Shown piece after piece: positions 45,269 to 53,821 of a stretch of DNA of 64,000 bases. Numbering within the stretch: the first letter of the stretch is position 1; each line of letters begins with the position of its first letter. Under the pieces are notes generated by a model. It had not been told where the DNA came from. It saw only the letters and a list, made by a program, of their open reading frames with translations, and searched no databases. Source of the DNA: Clostridiales bacterium (GTDB lineage Bacteria; Bacillota; Clostridia; Saccharofermentanales; Saccharofermentanaceae); NCBI GenBank assembly GCA_017561715.1, contig JAFZBN010000015.1, forward strand, positions 62,001 to 126,000, written 5' to 3'. A program made the translations under genes and the position numbers.

Positions 45269-45699
45269 CAGATACCGTAAACCTCCTCAGGTTTTAAGAT
45301 CCTGATTCCGGCTTCTTCAAACTGCTTAATGACCGGCTCGAAGTTCTGTACTCGGATCACCATGACCGCGTCATCAGACTTTCTTCCGACGAAGCCGTAG
45401 ATGTATTCCATCGACTCACCGGTCTTGGAGAACTCATTCAGTGCCGCATCGAGCGTACCCGCTTTATCAGGGATCGCGATCGCGAGCACCGGAGTCATAC
45501 TTACCGTAAATCCGGATTCTGTGAGGACCATGACCGCCTCTTCCGGCTTATCCAGGATCATACGGAGGATTCCGTAATCAGTCGAATCAGCAACAAAAAG
45601 TGCGCGGATATCGATATTGGCCTTGCCCAGAACCTTCGTCACCTCAGCGAGACGGCCGAAGGAGTTCTCGAGAAAAACATTGATCTGCTTAACTAACAT
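45268..45699 (-). CDS. Tandem ACT domain protein
   Basis: 143 residues consisting of two ACT domains: VKQINVFLENSFGRLAEVTKVLGKANIDIRA and VLAIAIPDKAGTLDAALNEFS. ACT pairs bind amino acids and often appear beside indolepyruvate oxidoreductase and phenylacetate-CoA ligase genes. It lies 53 bases downstream of iorB and overlaps the lyase-like pseudogene (ATGA). A sensor for aromatic or branched-chain amino acids is a reasonable inference. Confidence 0.88.
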   Translation of the reverse strand: MLVKQINVFLENSFGRLAEVTKVLGKANIDIRALFVADSTDYGILRMILDKPEEAVMVLTESGFTVSMTPVLAIAIPDKAGTLDAALNEFSKTGESMEYIYGFVGRKSDDAVMVIRVQNFEPVIKQFEEAGIRILKPEEVYGI

Positions 45700-45752
45700 A
45701 CGGGAAACCCTCCTTAGTTGTTCTTATTCTATTATATCGCAATAAGGAGCTG

Positions 45753-46349
45753 TTACGAAACGAAATCTCTGCCTTTGTTAAAAGCTTCGACATTCATCGG
45801 GATCAGCTTCGCCTTAGACGCGAATGCCTCGTTGATCGCTTCTTCCCAGAGTTCCTTCGGGAAATCCATACCGGCGGAAAGAGCACCGACCATGACCATA
45901 TTTACGGCCTTGCTGCTGCCGCAGGAAAGTGCGGCGGACAGAGCATCGAATTCAACGATCTTCGCGTTTCCGGAAGCGGAAGCATCGAGAGCATCCTTGA
46001 TGTTTTCCGGATACTCGGCGTTGCCGAGAAGGACCGGAAGGCTCTTGATCTTCTGTGAGTTTACAAGGAGAATGCCATCCTTTTTCAGAAGGTTTGCCCA
46101 GCGGACAGCCTCTACTTCTTCAAAAGCGAGCACATAGTCAGCCATGCCTTCTTCGATGATCGGAGAATAGACCTTCTCACCCATTCTTACATATGTGATT
46201 ACGGAACCGCCGCGCTGGCTCATTCCGTGTACTTCAGATACCTTGATGTCAAGACCGAGCTTCATAGCCAGGATGCCGAGGAGCTTACCGGCGATCAAGG
46301 TTCCCTGTCCGCCGACACCGGCGAGTACGATAGAAATATCCTTTGCCAT
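45753..46349 (-). CDS. iorB: Indolepyruvate:ferredoxin oxidoreductase beta subunit
   Basis: 198-residue gamma-domain-type subunit. With IorA it oxidises aryl pyruvates to aryl-acetyl-CoA, reducing ferredoxin. Motifs are VLAGVGGQGTLIAGKLLG, SEVHGMSQRGGSVITYVR and YVLAFEEVEAVRWANLL. It begins 1 base after the iorA stop. Length and motifs are normal. Confidence 0.95.
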   Translation of the reverse strand: MAKDISIVLAGVGGQGTLIAGKLLGILAMKLGLDIKVSEVHGMSQRGGSVITYVRMGEKVYSPIIEEGMADYVLAFEEVEAVRWANLLKKDGILLVNSQKIKSLPVLLGNAEYPENIKDALDASASGNAKIVEFDALSAALSCGSSKAVNMVMVGALSAGMDFPKELWEEAINEAFASKAKLIPMNVEAFNKGRDFVS

Positions 46350-46350
46350 A

Positions 46351-48120
46351 TTATGCTTCCTCCTTCTTGGAAAGTGCGTCGAACTTACACATGTTGATGC
46401 AAAGACCGCAGGCGTTACATGCCTCCGGATCGATGACCGGCTTCTTATCCGGACCCGCTACGAGAGCCGGGCACATGATACGAGAGCAAGCACCGCACTT
46501 CTTGCAGGCTTCCTCATTAAGTACGATCGAAACACCCTTCGGCTTCTTGCCTGTCGGGATCAGCGCGCACGGACGGCGTACGATGATAACGGATACGCAA
46601 TCCTTGGCGATCTCTTCTTTAACGATCTTCTCTACTTCATAAGTATCGACCGGATCAACGGTCCTTACGGAAGTAACACCGACGCTTCTGCAGAGTGTCT
46701 CAAGGTCGATCGCCGGAGCGGGCTGCAGACGGATGTTCTTACCGGAAGCAGGATTCTGCTGATGTCCCGTCATACCCGTGATGGAGTTATCAAGGATCAT
46801 AACCGTGATCGCGCTCTGGTTATATACCGCGTTGATCAGGTTCGTGATACCGGAGTGCAGGAATGTGGAGTCACCGATAACAGCGACTGTCTTCTTGCTG
46901 TCTTCTCCGTCACTTGCCTTGTCAAAACCATGAGCCATACCAACCGAAGCACCCATGCAGACGGAAACGTCCATAGCGGCTGTCGGCGGAAGTGTACCGA
47001 GTGTATAGCATCCGATATCACCCATGACCTGTACCTTGGCTCTGTTCAGAGCGAGGAACATGCCCTTATGCGGACAGCCTGCGCAAAGAAGCGGCGGACG
47101 GCCCGGAGCTGTCGGGAGCTTTTCGAGGTCCAGTGCTTTTTCCGGAAGCGCTTCCGAAGAAAGTACGGAACGGATCATTCTGGCGTTATATTCGCCCTGC
47201 AGTGTGAAAAGGTCTTTACCTTCACAGGCAATACCTGCCGCCTTGATCTCTGTTTCCATAAACGGATCAAGTTCTTCAACAACGACAAGACGATCTACCT
47301 TAGAAGCGAAATCGCGGATCAGATCCATCGGGAGCGGCCATACGCAGCCGAGCTTCAGAACGGAAGCTGTCGGAACGCCTTCTTTTACATACTGGTAAGA
47401 AGCACCTGCCGTGATGATACCGAGCTTCGTGTCGTTCATCTCGATCTTGTGGATGCCCATGCCGAGGAACTCTTCGTTGGAAGCCTTGGCGATATCCAGT
47501 GTTCTCTGCTCAACGACAACGTGACGCTTGATCGCCATTGCCGGCATCATAACGTACTTATTTACATTCTTTTCGTAAGGACGAACAACGATGTCCTTCG
47601 GATCGGAAAGCTCTACCAGAGAACGCGAGTGCGAAACACGTGTATGCATTCTGAGGATGACCGGAGTATCGAATCTCTCGGAAAGGTCAAATGCCATCTT
47701 GGCAAAGTCCTTACACTCCTGGCTATCAGAAGGTTCCAGTACCATGAGCTTGGCAGCACGACCATAGTTTCTGCTGTCCTGTTCATCCTGGGAACTGTGC
47801 ATGCCCGGGTCATCTGCGACAACAAATACCAGACCGCCGTTTACGCCCTCATATGCGGCTGTAAACATCGGGTCTGCGGCAACGTTCATACCGACATGCT
47901 TCATACATGTCATGGCGCGCGCGCCGCGGATAGATGCACCGATCGCTACCTCGGATGCTACCTTCTCGTTCGTCGCCCACTCGCAGTAAATGCGGTCGTA
48001 GGTGGCGATCGTCTCAGTGATCTCTGTGCTCGGGGTACCCGGATAGGAGGAAACTACCTTTACTCCAGCCTCATAGGCACCGCGTGCAACAGCTTCATTA
48101 CCTAACATGATCTGTTTCAC
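46351..48120 (-). CDS. iorA: Indolepyruvate:ferredoxin oxidoreductase alpha subunit
   Basis: About 589 residues; thiamine-diphosphate enzyme of aromatic amino acid breakdown. Order of parts: pyruvate-oxidoreductase domain (VVSSYPGTPSTEITE), TPP-binding GDIGCYTLG and IGDSTFLHSGITNLINAVYN, and a C-terminal two-cluster ferredoxin domain with CKKCGACSRIMCP and CNACGLCINMC. The frame opens at 48135, but GAGG at 48130-48133 is 9 bases before a GTG at 48120, which gives the usual MKQIMLGNEAVARGAYEAG start. No phenylacetate-CoA ligase gene is adjacent, unlike in many genomes. Confidence 0.95.
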   Translation of the reverse strand: MKQIMLGNEAVARGAYEAGVKVVSSYPGTPSTEITETIATYDRIYCEWATNEKVASEVAIGASIRGARAMTCMKHVGMNVAADPMFTAAYEGVNGGLVFVVADDPGMHSSQDEQDSRNYGRAAKLMVLEPSDSQECKDFAKMAFDLSERFDTPVILRMHTRVSHSRSLVELSDPKDIVVRPYEKNVNKYVMMPAMAIKRHVVVEQRTLDIAKASNEEFLGMGIHKIEMNDTKLGIITAGASYQYVKEGVPTASVLKLGCVWPLPMDLIRDFASKVDRLVVVEELDPFMETEIKAAGIACEGKDLFTLQGEYNARMIRSVLSSEALPEKALDLEKLPTAPGRPPLLCAGCPHKGMFLALNRAKVQVMGDIGCYTLGTLPPTAAMDVSVCMGASVGMAHGFDKASDGEDSKKTVAVIGDSTFLHSGITNLINAVYNQSAITVMILDNSITGMTGHQQNPASGKNIRLQPAPAIDLETLCRSVGVTSVRTVDPVDTYEVEKIVKEEIAKDCVSVIIVRRPCALIPTGKKPKGVSIVLNEEACKKCGACSRIMCPALVAGPDKKPVIDPEACNACGLCINMCKFDALSKKEEA

Positions 48121-48187
48121 TTCTTCATACCTCACTTATATTCAGTTAGTGTTCACTAGAATTAGCACCCGTCTATTGTATCACGAT

Positions 48188-49810
48188 TTAGTCTTTAATA
48201 TCATCAATTCTCGCCGGGATGTCCTTCGGCATATCCTTAAACGCGGCATCAATGGTCTTCTTGTCCAGCTTCGGGGAGATCCAGGAGACTACCGGTACGA
48301 GGATAAGTCCGAATACCATGGCAAAAGCACCTGCATTGATCGGAGACGCCAGATTGATCGGAAGACCTGTCGGGAACTTGAAGCTGTGTCCGAAGAGTGC
48401 GCCGTTACTTAAGATCAGGTGGGATACGGTAATGCCGACACCACTGATAAAGGAAGCCCATACAGCTGCTTTTGTAACGCCCTTCCAGAAAAGACCGTAA
48501 AGGAACGGAGCAAGGAAGGAACCAGCCATAGCACCCCAGGAGATAGACATCAGTTTCGTGATGTATACGTCATTGGAACGATAAGAGTAGATCGCCAGAA
48601 CCATGGAAACGATGACGAAGAAAGCAAGGAGAATACGGATGATGCTTACCTTCTTCTTTTCTGTCATATCCTTAATAACGTTATCGGCAAGAACGTCCAG
48701 TGTGATCGTGGAGCTGGATGTGAGGACCAGCGATGTCAGTGTGGACATGGAAGCCGAAAGAACGAGTACGACAAGGATCGCGATCAGAAGTGTCGGGATC
48801 GCCTGATCGAGGATCTCCGGCATGATCTTATCCATATTGAGTCCGCCGGAAGCAGTTCTGATCTTGTCGACATTCTCGTTTGTGATGAAGATACGTGCGA
48901 AACCGCCCATGAAGTAGGAACCGCCCGCGATAATGATCGCGAAGATCGTAGATACGACCGTTGCCGTATGAACGGACTTGTCGTCCTTGATGGAATAGAA
49001 CTTCTGGACCATCTGAGGAAGACCCCAGGTACCCAGAGAAGTCAGGATAACTACACCAAGGAGGTTAAGAGGTTCAGGTCCGAAGAGCGAAGAATATACG
49101 CCCTGGAATTGAGCACCGCCCTGTGCAGGGATCTTAGAGAGCTCTGTAAGGGACGGCATCAGTCCGCCGTGGTAATTCAGAACGCAGATAATGGTCATCG
49201 TGATACCGACGATCATGATCGTGCCCTGGATAAAGTCATTGATCGCTGTGGACATGTAACCGCCGAGGATTACATATGTAGCTGCGAGAACACTCATTAC
49301 AACGATGCAGATCTCATAACCGTTAGAGATACGGTCCAGACGAAGTGCGGAAGTAAAGAGATAAGAAAGGCCGTTAAATACCGATGCGGAATAAGGGATC
49401 ATGAATACGAAAATGATCAGTGCCGCCGCGATACGCAGAGCCTTGGAATTATAACGCTTACCGAAGAAGTCCGGCATCGTGTTCGTGTTTAAAGTCTTGG
49501 TCATGATACGGCAGCGTTTACCGAGGATGACCCAGGCCGCCAGAGAACCGATGAAGGCATTGCCAAGACCGATCCAAAGCGCGGAAACACCAAAGTCCCA
49601 ACCGAACTTACCTGCATAACCGATGAAAATAACTGCGGAAAAATACGTAGCTCCGAAAGAGAATGCCGTGAGCCACGGTCCTACTTTTCTACCGCCGAGT
49701 ACAAAAGAAGAAACATCTTTGGTGTTTTTTCTAGAGTACAAGCCTACCCCGATAATCATTGCGAAGAATACGACAATGACTATCCCATACAAGAGATCTA
49801 GAGAATCCAT
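48188..49810 (-). CDS. Sodium:solute symporter (SSS family)
   Basis: 540-residue transporter with about 13 TM helices in the LeuT-type SSS fold. Family marks are WLTAFSFGATYFSAVIFIGYAGKFGW, YVILGGYMSTAINDFIQG, and LGTWGLPQMVQKFYSIKD. The substrate may be a carboxylate, amino acid or sugar (PutP/PanF-like); proximity to iorAB hints at an amino acid or organic acid but is weak evidence. It is followed on the strand by iorA after about 65 bases. Confidence 0.92.
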   Translation of the reverse strand: MDSLDLLYGIVIVVFFAMIIGVGLYSRKNTKDVSSFVLGGRKVGPWLTAFSFGATYFSAVIFIGYAGKFGWDFGVSALWIGLGNAFIGSLAAWVILGKRCRIMTKTLNTNTMPDFFGKRYNSKALRIAAALIIFVFMIPYSASVFNGLSYLFTSALRLDRISNGYEICIVVMSVLAATYVILGGYMSTAINDFIQGTIMIVGITMTIICVLNYHGGLMPSLTELSKIPAQGGAQFQGVYSSLFGPEPLNLLGVVILTSLGTWGLPQMVQKFYSIKDDKSVHTATVVSTIFAIIIAGGSYFMGGFARIFITNENVDKIRTASGGLNMDKIMPEILDQAIPTLLIAILVVLVLSASMSTLTSLVLTSSSTITLDVLADNVIKDMTEKKKVSIIRILLAFFVIVSMVLAIYSYRSNDVYITKLMSISWGAMAGSFLAPFLYGLFWKGVTKAAVWASFISGVGITVSHLILSNGALFGHSFKFPTGLPINLASPINAGAFAMVFGLILVPVVSWISPKLDKKTIDAAFKDMPKDIPARIDDIKD

Positions 49811-49921
49811 ATTCTACCATCCTTCTGCTGCCGACATTGACAGCGCTACATTTACTTTCGCCCGAAAGGGCATAAAAACTACATTCCCATGATAACAGAG
49901 AAATCGAAAGATGCAAGGGTT

Positions 49922-50704
49922 TTATTCGATTCTTATCGTGTCTCCGCAGGAGATGCTACGGATCCTCTCTCCTACTTCTTTCTTTAAGAAGAGGAACTGT
50001 TCTTTTCCCGTACAGTGGCAGGTATAAAAGTCAGCGCATGCGTTCTTAAGTGCTTTTGCCGTATCCAGAAGGATCTCTTCATCGCAGACCTCGTCATAAC
50101 CCATCGTGTGCAGTCCTCCGACAAAGGCGCTGAAACGAAGCGCGTAAACGAGATTGATTATCCCTTTATGTGCGCATCCGGAGATCAGATAGTCTTTAAA
50201 GCCTTCATGGATCAAAAGATACATCTCATGCTCGTACTTCTCTTTTTCCATGTCTCTTCCGCGCTTGACCTTCTGGCCATGCGTATCGATCGGCTTTTTC
50301 AGATCCTTGATACTGACGAAGGAAAGCTCGTCATCGATAATGGCGTCTCCTCTCACCTTGATATATCTGGGATGACCATCCAGCGTCGGATCCAGGCCGA
50401 TATACTGGTTCCTGCCATTATAATGCGGCTCAAAGGCAAGCTCGTTCATATACACATACGCGATCTTGTTGATCTCCAAAAACTTCTCGAGTCCGCCGCC
50501 GTGGTCGTAATGACCGTGCGAGAGAAAAGCGATGTCGACAAGACCGAGATCGATACCCAGTTTTTCGGCGTTTTTGTAAAACAGATCACTCGATCCGAAA
50601 TCAAAAAGGATCTTGTGTCGGTTCGTCTCGATATATAAGCTGAGGCCATGCTCGGTCGAAAGGGCCTTAGTGCCGGTATTTTCCGAAAGAACGGTTACTT
50701 TCAT
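49922..50704 (-). CDS. MBL-fold metallo-hydrolase
   Basis: 260-residue metallo-beta-lactamase fold protein. The metal motif SHGHYDHGGG is intact, with ISGCAHKGIIN and the late YTCHCTGKEQ histidine. It resembles proteins annotated as beta-ribofuranosylaminobenzene 5'-phosphate synthase-like or flavin-free MBL hydrolases, but the substrate is unknown. The gene stands alone, between the lipoprotein and the symporter gene, and has no signal peptide. Confidence 0.88.
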   Translation of the reverse strand: MKVTVLSENTGTKALSTEHGLSLYIETNRHKILFDFGSSDLFYKNAEKLGIDLGLVDIAFLSHGHYDHGGGLEKFLEINKIAYVYMNELAFEPHYNGRNQYIGLDPTLDGHPRYIKVRGDAIIDDELSFVSIKDLKKPIDTHGQKVKRGRDMEKEKYEHEMYLLIHEGFKDYLISGCAHKGIINLVYALRFSAFVGGLHTMGYDEVCDEEILLDTAKALKNACADFYTCHCTGKEQFLFLKKEVGERIRSISCGDTIRIE

Positions 50705-50771
50705 ATTCGATCATCCTGTCTTTCCAAATCATTGCTAAACCCAGTATACCTTATAATATTCCGAAACAAAA

Positions 50772-50797
50772 AGAGCTGCCTCATAGGAGACAGCTCT
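50772..50797 (-). terminator. Terminator of the lipoprotein gene
   Basis: AGAGCTG / CAGCTCT arms with a short inner CTC/GAG pair; on the minus strand TTTTTGTTT follows. It lies 25 bases after the lipoprotein stop. Confidence 0.75.
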
Positions 50798-50821
50798 CTT
50801 TAAATCGCGTTTTTGTACTGA

Positions 50822-51952
50822 TTACTTGAAGATGCCCTCTGCGAAAGAACTTACCTGATCGCAGATCTCCTCTGTGTTTTCAGAAGCAAGAACCGTTGTC
50901 ATGCAAGCACCGGACTGGTAAACAACGATGGACATATCACCGTACATGTACATGCAGAAGTTATATCCGTTGCCCTTCTCATAAGAAGTAGCGATGCTCT
51001 CGATACCTGTCATGCAAGTATCCGCATAAGCCTGAGCGGAAGCCTCGCTGTCAAACTCGTAATATGTGTAGATAACACCGGAGTTGGAGAAAGCCATACC
51101 TGTGGTATTTACTGTGTAACCCTGGATCTGAGTTGCCTGGTTAGAGAACATGATGCCTTTAGCAGCATCTGCGTCAGCGTTAGCAACAGCAGCCTCGAAA
51201 ACACCCTGATTGAAGTCGACCTTCTTACCTGTTACCGCTCTCAGGGAACCCTTAGCACCTGCAGTTGTTGTAGATGTTGTGTCATCTGTAGCAGCCGGTG
51301 TCGTATCGGTCGGATCTGTATCCGTCGGCTGTGCGGCTGTTGTGTCAGTCGGTTCTGTATCATCTGTCGGCTCTGTCTGTGTCGGATGAACCATCAGACC
51401 GGAAGGCAGTGTCATAAGCATATCATTGAAAAGATCTTCACAGATCTCATCAAAATTGGAAAGTGTATATTCTTCGTCTTCCACGTCGAACTTAACTGTC
51501 AGATCAACTGTTTTGTATTTCTTTTCCTTCTGAGAATCAAGAGCGTCCTTGAAGTCGTCGATGTCATCGCCGGCCTCATCGTAAGCATCTTCATAATCAG
51601 GCATAGAAACAGTTACGTTTACGGAAGCTGTCTTCTTCTTCTCCTTGAGGCTGTCCTCATCGATCTCATAAGAAGCCTTCTCCATTACTGCAGCAACGAA
51701 CTCCTCATCAGCGATCGTCTCAAGATCAGACAATGCGTCACCATCAACGCCAAGCTCTTTCTCGAGCTTTTTGATCTTCTTAGCGTTAAGGGATACAACA
51801 GCGTCCATGAGTGTCTCAGTAGCTGCGATGCAACCTGTAGCCTCGTCGTCGCCGCCCTTTTCCTTATCGTCTTTCTTGCTGCAGGCAGCCAGAGAAGCGA
51901 TCATAGAAAAGGAAAGAGCAACGCAAGCAAATTTCTTTACATTAAGTTTCAT
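50822..51952 (-). CDS. Thr/Asp-rich lipoprotein of unknown function
   Basis: 376-residue lipoprotein with signal peptide and lipobox SLAAC (Cys at 24). Residues about 30-190 form an acidic helical/beta domain with SVNVTVSMPDYEDAYDEAGDD. A Thr/Asp/Pro linker (about 195-240, TEPTDTTAAQ-type repeats) follows. The C-terminal domain of about 120 residues contains GYTVNTTGMAFSNSGVIYTYYEFDSE. No catalytic motif is seen. A strong promoter and a GGAGG site suggest high expression of this single-gene unit. Confidence 0.75.
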   Translation of the reverse strand: MKLNVKKFACVALSFSMIASLAACSKKDDKEKGGDDEATGCIAATETLMDAVVSLNAKKIKKLEKELGVDGDALSDLETIADEEFVAAVMEKASYEIDEDSLKEKKKTASVNVTVSMPDYEDAYDEAGDDIDDFKDALDSQKEKKYKTVDLTVKFDVEDEEYTLSNFDEICEDLFNDMLMTLPSGLMVHPTQTEPTDDTEPTDTTAAQPTDTDPTDTTPAATDDTTSTTTAGAKGSLRAVTGKKVDFNQGVFEAAVANADADAAKGIMFSNQATQIQGYTVNTTGMAFSNSGVIYTYYEFDSEASAQAYADTCMTGIESIATSYEKGNGYNFCMYMYGDMSIVVYQSGACMTTVLASENTEEICDQVSSFAEGIFK

Positions 51953-52001
51953 TTCTTATCCTCCTTATGAAAAATAATCAGTTTCTTTTCCACAGAGAGT
52001 A

Positions 52002-52030
52002 ATTATATCCCTTTTTATAAATAACTTCAA
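52002..52030 (-). promoter_or_regulatory. Promoter of the lipoprotein gene
   Basis: TTGAAG (52025-52030), a 17-base spacer and a perfect TATAAT (52002-52007) on the minus strand, 50 bases before the start codon. Confidence 0.75.
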
Positions 52031-52074
52031 TTGATTCAGTCAATTTATCCTTACATCATTTCCGCAAAAAAGAC

Positions 52075-52104
52075 AAAAAAAGACTCGGAAATGATTTCCG
52101 AGTC
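52075..52104 (-). terminator. Terminator of tRNA-Leu
   Basis: 10-bp perfect stem GACTCGGAAA / TTTCCGAGTC with a 3-base loop, one base after the CCA end, followed on the minus strand by seven T residues. Confidence 0.9.
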
Positions 52105-52105
52105 C

Positions 52106-52188
52106 TGGTGCGGCGAACGGGACTTGAACCCGTATGGTCGCCCACACGCCCCTCAAACGTGCGCGTCTGCCAATTCCGCCACCGCCGC
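52106..52188 (-). tRNA. tRNA-Leu (anticodon GAG)
   Basis: 83-nt type II tRNA with encoded CCA. The acceptor GCGGCGG pairs with CGCCGC plus one G-U. The D arm TGGCGGAATTGGCAGA is typical of Leu. The anticodon stem CACGT / GCGTG encloses the loop TTGAGGG with anticodon GAG. A short variable arm is followed by GGTTCAAGTCC in the T arm. It reads CUC and CUU leucine codons. Confidence 0.95.
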
Positions 52189-52207
52189 ATGGCTTAAAGC
52201 ATGAATA

Positions 52208-52236
52208 AGTATACTTATAAACTTTGATGGTGTCAA
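52208..52236 (-). promoter_or_regulatory. Promoter of tRNA-Leu
   Basis: Consensus TTGACA (52231-52236), a 17-base spacer and TATACT (52208-52213) on the minus strand, about 20 bases before the tRNA 5' end. Confidence 0.85.
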
Positions 52237-52324
52237 GCACGATTTTTCTCTTAATTTATCACGTTTCATTTATGTTTATAGAATGGTAGAATAGATAGGA
52301 AAAGATGAAACAGGAGCACCTATT

Positions 52325-53821
52325 ATGAGACTTTCGGAACTTCTTAAATTCGATGACATCGTGATCCAGTGTCATGACAATCCTGACGCTGACGCCCTTG
52401 CAAGCGGAGCTGCTCTGCACTGGTTCTTCACGCAGAAACAGAAAAAAGTACGTTTCATCTATCGAGGAAACAATAAGATCCAGAAAAGCAATCTCAAGAT
52501 CATGCTCGAAGAGCTTTTTATCCCGATCACATACGAACCGGATTTTGACGAGAATCCGGAACTCCTTATCACTGTCGACTGCCAGTACGGGCAGCGAAAT
52601 GTGACGACGACACGCGCACAGAACATTGCCATCATCGATCACCACCAGGTCACGGTCACGCTTCCCGAGTACGCGGAGATCAAGAGCAGTGTCGGCAGCT
52701 GCGCCACGGTCGTATGGAATCTGATCCGAAACGAAGGATTGGACTTTTCCGAAGAAAGAAACCTCTCCACGGCTCTGTACTATGGTCTGTTCTCCGACAC
52801 CAACCGTCTTTCCGAGGTATCTCACCCGCTCGACCGAGACATGCTCGATTCTCTTATCATCCAGAGAAGTCTGATCACAAAAATGAGTAACGCGAATATC
52901 TCTCTTTCCGAGTTGAAGATCACAGGAAAGACGATCTTTGAATATGAATTCTATGAGGATCACAACTATCTGATCTTAAGATCCGAGCCGTGCGATCCGA
53001 ACATTCTCGGCGTCATCAGTGATTTTTCCCTGGAGACCGATAAAGTCGATGTATGCCTCGCATACTATATCAGCCCTTATGAAGTCAAGTTCTCCGTTCG
53101 TTCCTGCACGAAAGAAGTTCATGCCAACGAACTGGCCGCCTTCCTCGCTGAAGGTGTCGGCGGTGGCGGTGGACACATATACAAAGCAGGCGGCTCTCTC
53201 CGCCCGGAGAAACTGGACAAGGATCCTTCCGTTTTGCTTAAGGAGCGCATGCAGGAATACTTCAACATGTTCACGATCCTTTATACAAAGGATACTGTCC
53301 TGGATACATCCGATATGCTGCTTTATGAAAAGAGACCTCAGGAAGTCGGCGCCGTTCATCTGGCGGACATCTTCCCGCCGAAGACACAGGTCGAGATCCG
53401 TACGCTCGAAGGCGACGTTGTCGTTTCCGTAGAAGAAGACAGTTACCTCATGATCGGTATCGAAGGCGAAGTCTATCCGACGAATCGCGAGAAGCTTTTC
53501 GCGAGATATATGTCACTTAACCGTCCGTATTCAAAGACATTCGAATATGCTCCGAACATCAAGAACCTGGCCACCGGACAAAAGACCGACGTCATGTCGC
53601 ACGCCCAGGCCATGATCAGCCACGGAGGCGGCTTGATCTACGCTAAACCTCTGGAAAGAAGCGTCAAACTCTTCACCCTGTGGGACGAGGAGAAATATTA
53701 TCTCGGCAATGTCGGAGACTATATCGCGGTACGTTCCGAAGACGAGCACGATATCTACGTGATCAAGAAGCACATCTTCCCGCTTCTTTATCAGGAAGCC
53801 AAATCTCAATCCGTCAACTGA
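52325..53821 (+). CDS. DHH-family phosphoesterase with C-terminal extension
   Basis: 498 residues. The N-terminal half is a DHH/DHHA1 phosphoesterase like NrnA and c-di-AMP or oligoribonucleotide hydrolases: HDNPDADALASG, TVDCQYG, IIDHHQVT, LYYGLFSDTNR and the DHHA1 motif EGVGGGGGHIYKAGG. The second half (about residues 330-498) has two beta-rich parts (QEVGAVHLADIFP, GNVGDYIAVRSED) similar to domains attached to other clostridial DHH proteins. No transmembrane helix is seen. The 3' end overlaps the convergent TIR gene by 8 bases. Nucleotide hydrolysis is likely; which nucleotide is unknown. Confidence 0.85.
   Translation: MRLSELLKFDDIVIQCHDNPDADALASGAALHWFFTQKQKKVRFIYRGNNKIQKSNLKIMLEELFIPITYEPDFDENPELLITVDCQYGQRNVTTTRAQNIAIIDHHQVTVTLPEYAEIKSSVGSCATVVWNLIRNEGLDFSEERNLSTALYYGLFSDTNRLSEVSHPLDRDMLDSLIIQRSLITKMSNANISLSELKITGKTIFEYEFYEDHNYLILRSEPCDPNILGVISDFSLETDKVDVCLAYYISPYEVKFSVRSCTKEVHANELAAFLAEGVGGGGGHIYKAGGSLRPEKLDKDPSVLLKERMQEYFNMFTILYTKDTVLDTSDMLLYEKRPQEVGAVHLADIFPPKTQVEIRTLEGDVVVSVEEDSYLMIGIEGEVYPTNREKLFARYMSLNRPYSKTFEYAPNIKNLATGQKTDVMSHAQAMISHGGGLIYAKPLERSVKLFTLWDEEKYYLGNVGDYIAVRSEDEHDIYVIKKHIFPLLYQEAKSQSVN

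Noticed and set aside
53814..53821. Overlap of the DHH and TIR genes as a sign of error
   Set aside because: They are convergent and only the last 8 bases overlap, which is common and leaves both ends intact.
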